DNA of 64,000 nt from Clostridium chrysemydis (lineage in GTDB: Bacteria > Bacillota > Clostridia > Clostridiales > Clostridiaceae), in assembly GCF_015234215.1 (NCBI RefSeq), contig NZ_JADEKP010000001.1, positions 1,364,001 to 1,428,000 on the forward strand, in the 5' to 3' direction. Made by a program: the position numbers and the translations under genes. Positions 26,041 to 35,317 of the stretch are shown here, in pieces. Numbering within the stretch: the first letter of the stretch is position 1; the number at the start of each line of letters is the position of its first letter. The notes beneath the pieces are model-generated. The model did no database searches, was not told the DNA's origin, and saw only the letters and a list, made by a program, of their open reading frames with translations.

Positions 26041-27121
26041 GCCCTATTTCTTTTTCCATTTTTTGTTCTAAATCTCTTCCACCGACTTTTTTGATTAGAT
26101 TTAGATAAAGTTCTAAACTTCCCATAATATTAGTACTTAACATTATCTTACCATTGTCTGTAAAATTCTTATTTACAGCTCTACAATTTTCTACATAAGT
26201 AGCTTCAATACTTTTAATCCACTCACCACTAGGTATAAGCATTCCATCTAGTTCTCTACATAAAGCTAAGCAAGTAATCCCCTCTTCTATAGCGCAGATA
26301 AAGTCGCATTCATTATATCTTGATAATATATAATCTAAAATATAATCTTTATTATTATAAATATTACTTTTTGCACCACTTGGAATTATAAGAATATTTG
26401 GATTTTCTGTATTTTCATTATTTAAGTTATAGTATATTTCTGATTCTTTATTAATAGTTTCTTCCATAGGTATACTTTTTATATTGAAAATTTCTTTTCC
26501 CATTATCTTATTTGCTTTTTTGAAAATTTCTATTGGCATAGTGTAATCTAATATGTTCATATCAGATGTTACAAGAATTTCTATATTTGTTTTAGTGCAT
26601 TTTTCTGTTCTTAAAAATGTATCTCTTGAAACTCTCATAGTAATGCTGTTATTAGCATTTTTTCTAACTTCCTCAAAACCTAATTTCTTCCCAAGTTCTA
26701 CACCAGAATCAGTTATTATGTTATCCATAATTATTTTTCCACCGAATTCTTGGAAGTAATACTCTAAAAGTAATCTAACAGCTTCTTCTCCAAAGCCTTT
26801 TTTCCTTTGGCTAGCTAATATTTTTACATTAAAACGTGCAACACTTGTAGAAGAATCATAACCATGAAAGCTAACTTCTCCTACAGGCTTATCTCTGTAA
26901 TTATAAATTAAACAATAAAAGTTCTTACCATCAGTTGGAGAAACCATCTTTTTATAAAACATTTCCCACTTGTTCCTAGAAAAATCATAAACTCCTCCGA
27001 TACCTTCCATTGTTTCTTTATCCGCCCATAACTCTTTAACAAAACTCATCTCATTAAATTCCGGTTGCTTTATATATACCTTTTTTCCATTTCTTCTATA
27101 CAGATTATTATTCTGTAACAT
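26024..27121 (-). CDS. GNAT acetyltransferase fused to a DJ-1/PfpI-like domain
   Basis: A 365-residue two-domain protein, started at ATG 27121 (GGAAGGTGG upstream). Residues 10-165 are a GNAT domain with VGEVSFHGY, VKILASQRKKGFGEEAVRLL and VELGKKLGFEEVR. Residues 178-355 follow the DJ-1/PfpI fold with EILVTSDMNILDYTMPIEIF, LIIPSGA and FICAIEEGITCLA. At the nucleophile elbow the usual Cys two residues before Gly is Glu279, so the domain probably does not use thiol chemistry; it may sense a ligand. It is a single gene with no informative neighbour. Confidence 0.75.
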   Translation of the reverse strand: MLQNNNLYRRNGKKVYIKQPEFNEMSFVKELWADKETMEGIGGVYDFSRNKWEMFYKKMVSPTDGKNFYCLIYNYRDKPVGEVSFHGYDSSTSVARFNVKILASQRKKGFGEEAVRLLLEYYFQEFGGKIIMDNIITDSGVELGKKLGFEEVRKNANNSITMRVSRDTFLRTEKCTKTNIEILVTSDMNILDYTMPIEIFKKANKIMGKEIFNIKSIPMEETINKESEIYYNLNNENTENPNILIIPSGAKSNIYNNKDYILDYILSRYNECDFICAIEEGITCLALCRELDGMLIPSGEWIKSIEATYVENCRAVNKNFTDNGKIMLSTNIMGSLELYLNLIKKVGGRDLEQKMEKEIGLKNKS

Positions 27122-27130
27122 AATTACCAC

Positions 27131-27437
27131 CTTCCAAAACTATGCCCTTTTACTAAATTTCTCTATACCATAATCCTTATTTTATTATAACAAATAAATG
27201 TACATGTTTTCTATACATTAATATTACTTTTATTTATTAGATTGCTTATTTCTTTTAGATAACTCTCCTTTTACTGATAAATAGTTAATTTTAAACATTT
27301 ATAACTTTTTTCTATTCCTTAGTATTTCTAAACTTTTTTTTCGTTTTTATTAAACCCATATAATAACATAATTCTTAGACTCCTTTATCTGCTTATCTTT
27401 ACGCGTAATTTTTTTAAAAACTTTTTTTAAAAATATA
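27131..27437. other. AT-rich intergenic region
   Basis: About 300 bases between divergent genes. I find no open frame with a ribosome binding site, no stable hairpin and no recognisable RNA. It should contain the promoter of the minus-strand fusion gene. Confidence 0.6.
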
Positions 27438-27466
27438 TTGATTTTTTTATAGAAAATCATTATAAT
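27438..27466 (+). promoter_or_regulatory. Promoter of the polyamine transport operon
   Basis: TTGATT at 27438-27443, an exact 17-base spacer, and TATAAT at 27461-27466, with the start site expected near 27473. Confidence 0.75.
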
Positions 27467-27474
27467 TTATTGTG

Positions 27475-27509
27475 TTTGTTTAGTAAACTTAAACTTTTTG
27501 TTTAGTAAA
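27475..27509 (+). promoter_or_regulatory. Paired operator of the cupin-XRE regulator (predicted)
   Basis: TTTGTTTAGTAAA occurs twice, at 27475-27487 and 27497-27509, exactly 22 bases apart, i.e. two helical turns. GTTTAGTAAAC within the first copy is nearly palindromic. Both lie just downstream of the predicted transcription start and upstream of the regulator gene, a position suited to autorepression. Confidence 0.6.
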
Positions 27510-27538
27510 ACTTATATTTGTGTTAGGAAGGTGAATAT

Positions 27539-28081
27539 TTGGTGGAAATCGGAGAAAAAATAAGGAGCCTTAGAGTGGCTAAAGCCCTTACTCAAGAAGA
27601 ATTAGCAAATAGATGTGAATTATCTAAAGGTTTTATATCTCAAATAGAAAACGACTTGACCTCACCATCAATAGCAACCTTAGTTGATATTTTAGAAATT
27701 TTAGGTTCAGATTTAACTGAATTCTTTAGTGAAAAAGGCGAGGAAAGAATTACTTACTCCCCTGATGATATGTTTGAAACTGAAAACGACGAATTAAAGT
27801 ACAAGCTTAAATGGTTAGTTCCAAATGCTCAGAAAAATGAAATGGAACCAATTATGCTTACTTTAGAATCAGGCGGTAGGTACATGGAGGAAGAACCCCA
27901 TGAGGGTGAAGAATTTGGATATGTCTTAAACGGAAGTATTATTCTTCACTTAGGGGATAAAAACTATAAAGTAAAAAAAGGAGAATCCTTTTACTTTAAA
28001 CCAAAATATAACCACTGGATATCTAATCCAGGAAAAACGATGGCAAAGATTATTTGGATAAGTACTCCCCCATCATTTTAG
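27539..28081 (+). CDS. XRE family regulator with cupin sensor domain
   Basis: A 180-residue regulator. Residues 5-65 form a helix-turn-helix of XRE type (IRSLRVAKALTQEELANRCE, then LSKGFISQIENDLTSPSIAT). Residues 105-178 are a cupin (EEPHEGEEFGYVLNGSIILH, then KKGESFYFKPKYNHWISNPG). This is the PuuR-like architecture that senses polyamines or related amines. It leads the potABCD operon, which it very likely represses. The start is TTG 27539 or GTG 27542 after AGGAAGGTG. Confidence 0.88.
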   Translation: MVEIGEKIRSLRVAKALTQEELANRCELSKGFISQIENDLTSPSIATLVDILEILGSDLTEFFSEKGEERITYSPDDMFETENDELKYKLKWLVPNAQKNEMEPIMLTLESGGRYMEEEPHEGEEFGYVLNGSIILHLGDKNYKVKKGESFYFKPKYNHWISNPGKTMAKIIWISTPPSF

Positions 28082-28108
28082 TTATTTGTTAGAAAGAGGT
28101 GTTTCAAT

Positions 28109-29164
28109 ATGAACGATAATATTTTAGAGCTAAAAGGTATAAAGAAGACGTATGGAGATAATGAGGTATTAAAGTGCCTAGATTTAAATATTAAGAGAAA
28201 TGAGTTTTTAACTTTGCTTGGACCTAGTGGGTGCGGGAAAACTACTACTCTTAAAATAATCGCAGGTTTTGAAACAGCTGATAATGGTGAAGTTTTATTT
28301 GGTGGAAAAGATATTAAAGATCTTCCAGCTTACAAAAGACCAGTAAATACAGTTTTCCAAAAGTATGCTTTATTTCCTCATATGAACGTATATGAAAATA
28401 TAGCTTTTGGTCTAAAAATAAAAAAGAAATCAAAAAAAGAAATAGATGAGAAAGTTACTGAGATGCTTAGATTAGTTGCTTTAAGTGGCTTTGAAAAAAG
28501 AAAGATAGATTCTTTAAGTGGAGGTCAACAACAAAGGGTTGCTATTGCCCGTGCTCTTGTTAATGAACCTGAAGTTTTACTTCTAGATGAGCCTTTAGGT
28601 GCATTAGATCTTAAACTTAGAAAAGAAATGCAATTAGAACTTAAAAACATTCAGCAAAGACTTGGAATTACATTTATATTTGTAACTCACGATCAAGAAG
28701 AAGCACTTACTATGTCAGATACTATAGTAGTTATGAATAAAGGAGAAATCCAACAAATGGGTACTCCGCAAGATATATATAACGAACCTAGTAATGCCTT
28801 TGTTGCAGACTTTATAGGTGAAAGTAATATAGTTGATGCCACTATGATTAAAGATTACAAAGTTGAGTTTTTAAAAACTACTTTCGAGTGCGTAGACGGA
28901 GGATTTGGTGAAAATACTCCAGTTCAAGTTGTAATTAGACCTGAAGATTTAAAAATGGTTTCAAAAGAAGATGGAATGCTTAAAGGAACTGTACTTTCAG
29001 TAATCTTTAAAGGTGTTCACTATGAAATGGTTGTTAAACTTGAAAACTCTGGAAAAGAATGGCTAATCCACAATACTAAATCAGCAGAGGAAGGTTCAGT
29101 TATTGGATTAGATATATACCCTGAAGATATACACGTTATGGAAAAGGTACCTGATAATGAATAG
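28109..29164 (+). CDS. potA: Spermidine/putrescine ABC transporter ATPase
   Basis: A 351-residue ATPase energising polyamine import from the cytosolic face. Walker A is GPSGCGKTT, the Q-loop is [20 protein letters not shown], the signature is [15 protein letters not shown], Walker B is [12 protein letters not shown] and the switch His is in [10 protein letters not shown]-terminal TOBE-type regulatory domain follows ([10 protein letters not shown]). It overlaps potB by 8 bases. Confidence 0.95.
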   Translation: MNDNILELKGIKKTYGDNEVLKCLDLNIKRNEFLTLLGPSGCGKTTTLKIIAGFETADNGEVLFGGKDIKDLPAYKRPVNTVFQKYALFPHMNVYENIAFGLKIKKKSKKEIDEKVTEMLRLVALSGFEKRKIDSLSGGQQQRVAIARALVNEPEVLLLDEPLGALDLKLRKEMQLELKNIQQRLGITFIFVTHDQEEALTMSDTIVVMNKGEIQQMGTPQDIYNEPSNAFVADFIGESNIVDATMIKDYKVEFLKTTFECVDGGFGENTPVQVVIRPEDLKMVSKEDGMLKGTVLSVIFKGVHYEMVVKLENSGKEWLIHNTKSAEEGSVIGLDIYPEDIHVMEKVPDNE

Positions 29165-29996
29165 TAAAAGAAGAAGCTTTGCAGCTTACCCTTATATAGT
29201 ATGGTCTGCCCTTTTTATAATTGTTCCTCTGATTATGGTATTATTCTTTAGTTTTACTAAAGATTCAGGAAGTGGCTACGGTTTCACTTTTGAAAACTTC
29301 CAAAGAATGTTTCAAAAGCAATATGCAGAAATCTATATTCGTTCAGTTTGGCTTGCTTTTATATCAACTGCTATCTGTTTAATTTTAGGATATCCAGTTG
29401 CTTATATTATTTCAAAGATGGATGAAAGAAAAAGAAACATAGTTATTATGCTTTTTATACTTCCAATGTGGATGAATTTCTTACTTAGAACTTACGCTTG
29501 GCTTCCTATACTTGGAAGAAACGGTATTTTAAATGGCCTACTTAATGTGTTTGGAATTGCACCTGTTCAAATTTTATATACAGATGCAGCTACACTTTTA
29601 GGAATGGTTTATAACTTCTTACCATTTATGATATTACCTATTTATACTGTTTTATCAAAGATGGATCAAAACCTTATAAATGCAGCTTCTGATTTAGGAG
29701 CTACTAAAAAGCAAATTTTTACAAAGGTAATTTTCCCTTTAAGTATTCCTGGTGTAATTTCAGGGATAACTATGGTGTTTATGCCTGCTGTATCAACTTT
29801 CGTTATACCAAAACTTTTAGGTGGCGGAAAAGAAATGCTTATAGGTAATGTTATAGAACAACAATTTACAACAATGAGTGATAAGAACTTTGGTTCAGCA
29901 CTTGCAATTGTACTTATGATTATAATTCTTATCTCTATGGCTATTATGTCAAAATTTGATGATGATAACGAAGAAGGCGGTGCTCATATATGGTAA
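29157..29996 (+). CDS. potB: Spermidine/putrescine ABC transporter permease
   Basis: A 279-residue inner membrane permease with six hydrophobic helices. The ATPase-coupling EAA-like loop is [20 protein letters not shown]. It starts inside the end of potA and ends overlapping potC by 7 bases, which indicates tight translational coupling. It forms the translocation channel with PotC. Confidence 0.93.
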   Translation: MNSKRRSFAAYPYIVWSALFIIVPLIMVLFFSFTKDSGSGYGFTFENFQRMFQKQYAEIYIRSVWLAFISTAICLILGYPVAYIISKMDERKRNIVIMLFILPMWMNFLLRTYAWLPILGRNGILNGLLNVFGIAPVQILYTDAATLLGMVYNFLPFMILPIYTVLSKMDQNLINAASDLGATKKQIFTKVIFPLSIPGVISGITMVFMPAVSTFVIPKLLGGGKEMLIGNVIEQQFTTMSDKNFGSALAIVLMIIILISMAIMSKFDDDNEEGGAHIW

Positions 29997-30787
29997 GAGG
30001 AATCGAAAAATTTATTAAAAGATTTTATTTAGCAATTATTTTTGTGTTTTTATATGCTCCTATTGTTACTTTAATGGTTTATTCATTTAACGATTCTGTA
30101 TCAATGGGTAAATGGGGAGGCTTCTCTTTAAAATGGTACGCAAAATTATTTCAAAATAACAGATTAATGGATGCTTTATACTACACTGTTTTAATAGCTC
30201 TAATAGCATCTATAATTGCAACTATAGTCGGAACTATAACAGCTATTGGAATTAATAATATGAGAAGAAGTAAAAGAAAACTCCTTTTAAATATAAATAA
30301 TCTTCCAATATTAAACCCTGATATAGTTACTGGGGTTGCACTTATGAGTTTATTTATATTCTTTAACTTTAAATTTGGATTTAATACTATGCTTTTAGCC
30401 CATATATCTTTTGATATACCATATGTAATACTTTCTGTATTACCAAAGCTTAGACAGCTTCCTCAAAACACTACAGAAGCTGCACTTGATTTAGGAGCTA
30501 CTCCTTTTTATGCTTTTAGAAAGGTAATCCTTCCTCAAATCAAACCTGGTATATTCGCTGGATTTTTAATGGCATTTACTATGTCTATTGATGATTTTGT
30601 TATAAGTTTCTTTACTACAGGACCTGGCGTAACAAACCTTTCAATAGAAATCTATTCTATGGCAAGACGTGGTATTAAACCTGAAATAAATGCATTATCT
30701 ACAATAATGTTTGCAGTAGTATTAATATTACTACTACTAGTTAACAGAAAATCAAATATAAGAGGTGAAGTAAATGAAAAAGCTTAA
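29990..30787 (+). CDS. potC: Spermidine/putrescine ABC transporter permease
   Basis: A 265-residue permease with six membrane helices. The coupling loop is TEAALDLGATPFYAFRKVIL. It partners PotB. Its last codons overlap the first codons of potD by 14 bases. Confidence 0.93.
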   Translation: MVRGIEKFIKRFYLAIIFVFLYAPIVTLMVYSFNDSVSMGKWGGFSLKWYAKLFQNNRLMDALYYTVLIALIASIIATIVGTITAIGINNMRRSKRKLLLNINNLPILNPDIVTGVALMSLFIFFNFKFGFNTMLLAHISFDIPYVILSVLPKLRQLPQNTTEAALDLGATPFYAFRKVILPQIKPGIFAGFLMAFTMSIDDFVISFFTTGPGVTNLSIEIYSMARRGIKPEINALSTIMFAVVLILLLLVNRKSNIRGEVNEKA

Positions 30788-31823
30788 GGTTTTAAGTGCT
30801 TTAGCATTAAGTGCTATATTAGCTGTTGGACTTTTTGCCGGTTGTGCTGGCGATAAAAACACTGGTGAGAAACGTAAACTTAACGTTTATAACTGGGGAG
30901 ATTATATAGACGAAGATCTAATAAGAGAGTTCGAACAAGAAACTGGTATTGACGTTACATACGATACTTACGATACAAATGAAACTATGTATACTAAAGT
31001 TAAAGGTGGTTCAAGTGAATATGATATCGTAGTTCCATCTGATTATATGATTGAAAAAATGATTAAAGAAAACTTAGTAGAAAAGATAGATTTTAATAAT
31101 ATTCCAAACTACAAATATGTTGGAGATGAATTTAAAAAATTATCTTACGACCCTAAAGATGAATACTCAGTTCCTTATATGTGGGGAACTATTGGAATAA
31201 TATATAACCCTGAAATGGTTAAAAAGCCAGTAAATAGCTGGGATATCCTTTGGGATAAAGACTATAGCGGTCAAATAATTATGTTTGATTCTGTAAGAGA
31301 TTCTATGGCTATAGGATTAAAAAAGCTAGGATATTCAATGAATTCAACAAACCCTAAAGAAATCGCAGCAGCTGGAAAGGCTTTAGAAGAACAAAAACCT
31401 TTAGTTCAAGCTTACATGGTAGACGAAGTTAAAGATGCTATGATAGGCGGAAATGCTGCTTTAGCTCCTGTTTGGTCAGGTGATGCACAATATATCATAA
31501 AAGAAAACCCTGAATTAAAATACGTAGTTCCAAAAGAAGGAACTAATAAATGGTTTGACGGTTTATGTATCCCTAAAGGTTCAAAACACAAAACTGAAGC
31601 TGAAGAGTTTATAAACTTCTTATGTAAACCTGAAAATGCACTTAAAAACGTTGAGTATATAGGATATCAAACTCCTATAACAGATGCATTTAACATGCTT
31701 CCAGATGAAGTTAAAGCTCAATACCCAACTCAAGATGAACTTAAAAAATCAGTAGTATTTAAAGATTTAAATGCTGAAACTTTAAAATTATATGATCAAG
31801 CTTGGATAAAGGTTCGTTCATAA
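30774..31823 (+). CDS. potD: Spermidine/putrescine-binding lipoprotein
   Basis: A 349-residue extracellular substrate-binding protein. It is anchored by a lipobox (SAILAVGLFAGC, Cys at 24). The mature part begins with LNVYNWGDYIDEDLIREFEQ, a PotD/PotF hallmark, followed by VKGGSSEYDIVVPSDYMIEK and VPYMWGTIGIIYNPE. It delivers polyamine to PotBC. A strong terminator closes the five-gene operon directly after it. Confidence 0.94.
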   Translation: MKKLKVLSALALSAILAVGLFAGCAGDKNTGEKRKLNVYNWGDYIDEDLIREFEQETGIDVTYDTYDTNETMYTKVKGGSSEYDIVVPSDYMIEKMIKENLVEKIDFNNIPNYKYVGDEFKKLSYDPKDEYSVPYMWGTIGIIYNPEMVKKPVNSWDILWDKDYSGQIIMFDSVRDSMAIGLKKLGYSMNSTNPKEIAAAGKALEEQKPLVQAYMVDEVKDAMIGGNAALAPVWSGDAQYIIKENPELKYVVPKEGTNKWFDGLCIPKGSKHKTEAEEFINFLCKPENALKNVEYIGYQTPITDAFNMLPDEVKAQYPTQDELKKSVVFKDLNAETLKLYDQAWIKVRS

Positions 31824-31825
31824 CA

Positions 31826-31860
31826 AAAAGGATGTCTTAAATTTAAGACATCCTTTTTTT
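31826..31860 (+). terminator. Terminator of the pot operon
   Basis: AAAAAGGATGTCTTAAA and TTTAAGACATCC arms followed by eight T. Confidence 0.85.
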
Positions 31861-32033
31861 ATTACTCCTCTACCCTCCTTTTATTTAATTTATATTTTCT
31901 ACAAATTAAATCTCTTCTTATTTATTTTTAGAATAAAATTTAATTAATTTACTTAAACTATTAATTAGTTCATATTTAGTTAATATAGCTTTTATACTAT
32001 TTACGAAAGCAAATCATTTTAGGAGGTTTTTAA

Positions 32034-32717
32034 ATGAATAAAAGCATAAAAAATATAATAATAACAGTAGTAATCGGAGTAATTGCTATAGGGGGAGTGT
32101 CATACGTTGCACTTTCTAAATCAAAAGACTCAAAAGATAAAAATACTAACGTTTATCAAACTGCAACTGTAGAAAAAGGTAACCTTAAAGTTCAAGTTTC
32201 TGCTTCTTCAGTTGCTGTTCCTAAAAACAAAGTAAATCCTGACTTTAAAGATTTAGAACTTCAAATGTCAGTAGATGAACTAGATGTTGTTAACCTGAAA
32301 AAAGATCAAACGGTAAATATCGATATTAATGCCTTCCCAGATAAAACTTACAAAGGGAAAATTGAAGATATCTCAGAAAAAGGAAACGTCTTAAATGGTG
32401 TTACTTCTTACCCTGTCACTGTATCTTTAGATAAAGACATAAAAGGTCTTAAAGACGGAATGACAGGAACTTGCACTATAACTACAGAAAATAAAAAGGA
32501 TACTTTATTTGTACCAATAGAAGCTATAAATATAAAGGATGACGGAACAAATTACGTTATAAATCCTGAAGACTCAAAAGAGATTAAAGTCACAACTGGG
32601 ATTCATAATGATGATTATATAGAAATTACAAAAGGTTTAAATAAAGGCGATAAAGTGCAATTGCCCACTTTAGCTAAAACCTCTAACCAAATGGCTCCTC
32701 CATTTATGAATAAGTAG
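32034..32717 (+). CDS. Short MacA/YknX-like efflux adaptor
   Basis: A 227-residue membrane-fusion protein with an N-terminal anchor helix (residues 7-28). The mature part opens with VEKGNLKVQVSAS (46-58) and resumes at LELQMSVDELDVVNLKKDQT (74-93), then a beta-barrel domain (DKTYKGKIEDISEKGN) and a C-terminal GLNKGDKVQLP segment. In ordinary adaptors a barrel-sandwich lipoyl domain with a coiled-coil hairpin occupies the gap; here only about 15 residues remain. It heads an exporter operon. It may link to the permease without forming a long periplasm-type tube. Confidence 0.78.
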   Translation: MNKSIKNIIITVVIGVIAIGGVSYVALSKSKDSKDKNTNVYQTATVEKGNLKVQVSASSVAVPKNKVNPDFKDLELQMSVDELDVVNLKKDQTVNIDINAFPDKTYKGKIEDISEKGNVLNGVTSYPVTVSLDKDIKGLKDGMTGTCTITTENKKDTLFVPIEAINIKDDGTNYVINPEDSKEIKVTTGIHNDDYIEITKGLNKGDKVQLPTLAKTSNQMAPPFMNK

Positions 32718-32728
32718 GGGGTAAAATT

Positions 32729-33415
32729 ATGACAAACGAAGTTATAAAAATAGAAAATGTTAATAAGACTTATCATATGGGCGATGAAACTCTTCACGTT
32801 TTAAACGATATAACCTTAACTGTTCAAAAAGGAGATTTTATTTCTATTGTAGGTCCTTCTGGGTCTGGAAAGTCTACCTTTATGAATTTTATAGGTTGCC
32901 TTGATAAAGTTGATAGCGGAACTTACATATTAGATGGTTTTGACGTATTAACTCTTTCAGATAATAAGTTATCCGAAATAAGAAATAAAAAAATAGGCTT
33001 TATCTTTCAACAATTTAACCTACTACCTAAGCTTAGTGCTTTAGAAAATGTTGAATTACCTCTTATCTATAGCGGTATATCATCAAAAGAAAGACTTACT
33101 CGAGCGCGTAACGCTTTAGAAAAGGTAGGTTTAAAAGAAAGAGAAAAACACCTTCCAACTCAACTATCAGGAGGTCAACAACAAAGAGTTGCTATAGCAC
33201 GTGCTATTTGCACAAACCCTGAAATACTTCTTTGTGATGAGCCTACTGGTGCCTTAGATACTAAAACTAGTAAAGATATCATGAATCTAATAAAATCATT
33301 AAACGAAGAAGGCCGTACAGTAGTTATGATTACTCACGATATGGAAGTTGCCAAAAAAGCAAAAAGAATAATTAGAATAAAAGACGGCGTTTTATACGAA
33401 GGAATGGAGGATTAA
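32729..33415 (+). CDS. ABC exporter ATPase (MacB/LolD type)
   Basis: A 228-residue ATPase. Walker A is GPSGSGKST, the Q-loop is FIFQQFNLLPKLSALENVEL, the signature is [15 protein letters not shown], Walker B is ILLCDEPTGALD and the switch His is in MITHDMEVAKKAKR. It lies between the adaptor and an FtsX-type permease. Such three-part systems export antimicrobial peptides or other amphipathic compounds; the cargo here is unknown. Confidence 0.92.
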   Translation: MTNEVIKIENVNKTYHMGDETLHVLNDITLTVQKGDFISIVGPSGSGKSTFMNFIGCLDKVDSGTYILDGFDVLTLSDNKLSEIRNKKIGFIFQQFNLLPKLSALENVELPLIYSGISSKERLTRARNALEKVGLKEREKHLPTQLSGGQQQRVAIARAICTNPEILLCDEPTGALDTKTSKDIMNLIKSLNEEGRTVVMITHDMEVAKKAKRIIRIKDGVLYEGMED

Positions 33416-33417
33416 AA

Positions 33418-34584
33418 ATGGGGGTAGTTCAAAGTTTCAAGCTAGCATTTAAGCAACTTCTTTCAAACAAGATGCGTTCTCTTTTAACTATGCTTGGAAT
33501 AATAATAGGTGTATTATCGGTTACACTTTTAGTCTCTGTTGCAAACTCAATGACTTCAAGTGTAAATGAACAATTAGACAGCTTAGGCTCAAACCTTATA
33601 AGCGTTATGATATCATCAAAAGATCCAAACGAACAACTATCTTATGATGATGCTTTAAAATATAAAAATCTATCAAATGTAAAAGATGTATCTGCATCTG
33701 TTTCTGGTGCAAGTAACGTAAGATATGAAAATTACAACGAATCAGTATCTATTACTGGAACTGATAAAGACTTTTTTTCACTTCAAAACAAAAAACTTGA
33801 TTCTGGAAGACTTATAGAAAATGTAGATGTAAAATATAATTCAAAGGTGTGCGTTTTAGGTAACACTATCTCTAAAGACATATTTGGCTTTGTAGACCCT
33901 ATAGGAAAATATATAACTATAAATGGTATAAAGTATAAAGTTATAGGAATCCTCGAAACTTCCGGTGCAGATTTAACTGCATCTGACAAACAAATCTATA
34001 TGCCTATATCTTCTGCTAGCCGCATAATTAAAAACCCTTACGTAAGCACTATGTATTTAAATGTTAAAGATGATTCTATTATAGATAACACTATGGCATC
34101 TATTGAAAATAAGCTTAACAAAAACTTTGATGATAAAAATGACTATAAACTTATAAATCAGCAACAAATCTTAGATACTATCTACCAAATGCAAGACACT
34201 ATGAAAACAACAGTAGGTGTTATTGCTGGTATCTCGCTTTTAGTTGGAGGAATTGGAATTATGAATATAATGCTAGTTTCTGTAACTGAAAGAACAAGGG
34301 AGATTGGAATAAGAAAAGCACTAGGTGCAAAGAGACGTGATATACTTATTCAGTTCTTAATTGAATCTATAGTTATAAGTTTAATAGGTGGAATTATAGG
34401 CTCGCTACTTGGAGTTTTAGGTTCCTTAGCCTTTAATTCTGTTTTAGGTGTGAGCTCTGGTATATCTTGGGGAGTAGTATCTTTTGGACTTCTATTCTCT
34501 GTATTTGTCGGAGTAGTATTTGGAATAACTCCTGCAAACAAAGCATCAAAATTATTACCTATAGATGCTTTACGCTCAGAATAA
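33418..34584 (+). CDS. MacB/YknZ-like ABC permease
   Basis: A 388-residue permease. Its first helix is near residues 18-42, and a large extracellular MacB-PCD domain (about 45-260) follows, with three C-terminal helices. The coupling helix region is SVTERTREIGIRKALGAKRR, the hallmark of MacB-type mechanotransmission exporters. It starts two bases after the ATPase gene. It acts with the short adaptor. Confidence 0.92.
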   Translation: MGVVQSFKLAFKQLLSNKMRSLLTMLGIIIGVLSVTLLVSVANSMTSSVNEQLDSLGSNLISVMISSKDPNEQLSYDDALKYKNLSNVKDVSASVSGASNVRYENYNESVSITGTDKDFFSLQNKKLDSGRLIENVDVKYNSKVCVLGNTISKDIFGFVDPIGKYITINGIKYKVIGILETSGADLTASDKQIYMPISSASRIIKNPYVSTMYLNVKDDSIIDNTMASIENKLNKNFDDKNDYKLINQQQILDTIYQMQDTMKTTVGVIAGISLLVGGIGIMNIMLVSVTERTREIGIRKALGAKRRDILIQFLIESIVISLIGGIIGSLLGVLGSLAFNSVLGVSSGISWGVVSFGLLFSVFVGVVFGITPANKASKLLPIDALRSE

Positions 34585-34596
34585 ATAAGTTATACT

Positions 34597-34634
34597 TAAG
34601 AAGTGGTATTTTTTGTGCCACTTCTTAAATTTTT
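34597..34634 (+). terminator. Terminator or attenuator between exporter and two-component genes
   Basis: TTAAGAAGTGG and CCACTTCTTAA arms followed by ATTTTT. It separates the exporter operon from the regulator genes, which may still be reached by readthrough. Confidence 0.7.
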
Positions 34635-34648
34635 AAGGGAGTGATTTT

Positions 34649-35317
34649 TTGATTAATATTCTAGTAGTTGATGATGATAAAAATATAAGAAATTTATTAT
34701 ATACAGTATTAAAAAAAGAAAATTATAATGTTTTAGTTTCAAAAGATGGAGAAGAAGCTTTAGATATTATTTATGAAAACTCTATAGACTTAGCAATAAT
34801 TGATATTATGATGCCAAAATTAAATGGCATAGAGTTAACTTCAAAAATAAAAGAATTATTAGACATTCCTATACTAATCCTTACTGCCAAAGGAGAAATT
34901 TCAGACAAAATTCTAGCCTTTAATACTGGAAGCGATGATTATTTAGTTAAACCTTTTGATATTACTGAACTTATTTTAAGAGTTAATGCACTTTTAAAAA
35001 GATATATAAAAATATCAAATAAAGTAATCACTTTAAAAGAGATGGTTCTAGATTATAATAAATGCTCGCTCTTTTTAAACCATTCTGAAATAGATATACC
35101 TTTAAAAGAATTTCAACTTCTTTACAAACTTGCAAGTTTCCCTCAAAAGGTTTTTACAAGAAATGAACTTATAGAATCTATTTGGGGATTTGACTACGAT
35201 GGAGATGATAGAACAGTTGACGTTCATATAAAAAGGTTACGCGAAAAATTAACAGATTCAAGTATTAAAATAATAACTATAAGAGGACTTGGTTACAAAT
35301 TAAAAGATGATATTTAA
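34649..35317 (+). CDS. OmpR/PhoB-type response regulator
   Basis: A 222-residue regulator starting at TTG after AAGGGAGTG. The receiver domain has the acidic pair in VVDDDKN, the phosphorylated Asp in LAIIDIMMPKLNG and the Lys in YLVKPFD. The winged-helix DNA-binding domain ends with DRTVDVHIKRLREKL and IRGLGYKL. It lies just after the exporter operon, whose expression it probably controls with the overlapping kinase gene. Confidence 0.92.
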   Translation: MINILVVDDDKNIRNLLYTVLKKENYNVLVSKDGEEALDIIYENSIDLAIIDIMMPKLNGIELTSKIKELLDIPILILTAKGEISDKILAFNTGSDDYLVKPFDITELILRVNALLKRYIKISNKVITLKEMVLDYNKCSLFLNHSEIDIPLKEFQLLYKLASFPQKVFTRNELIESIWGFDYDGDDRTVDVHIKRLREKLTDSSIKIITIRGLGYKLKDDI

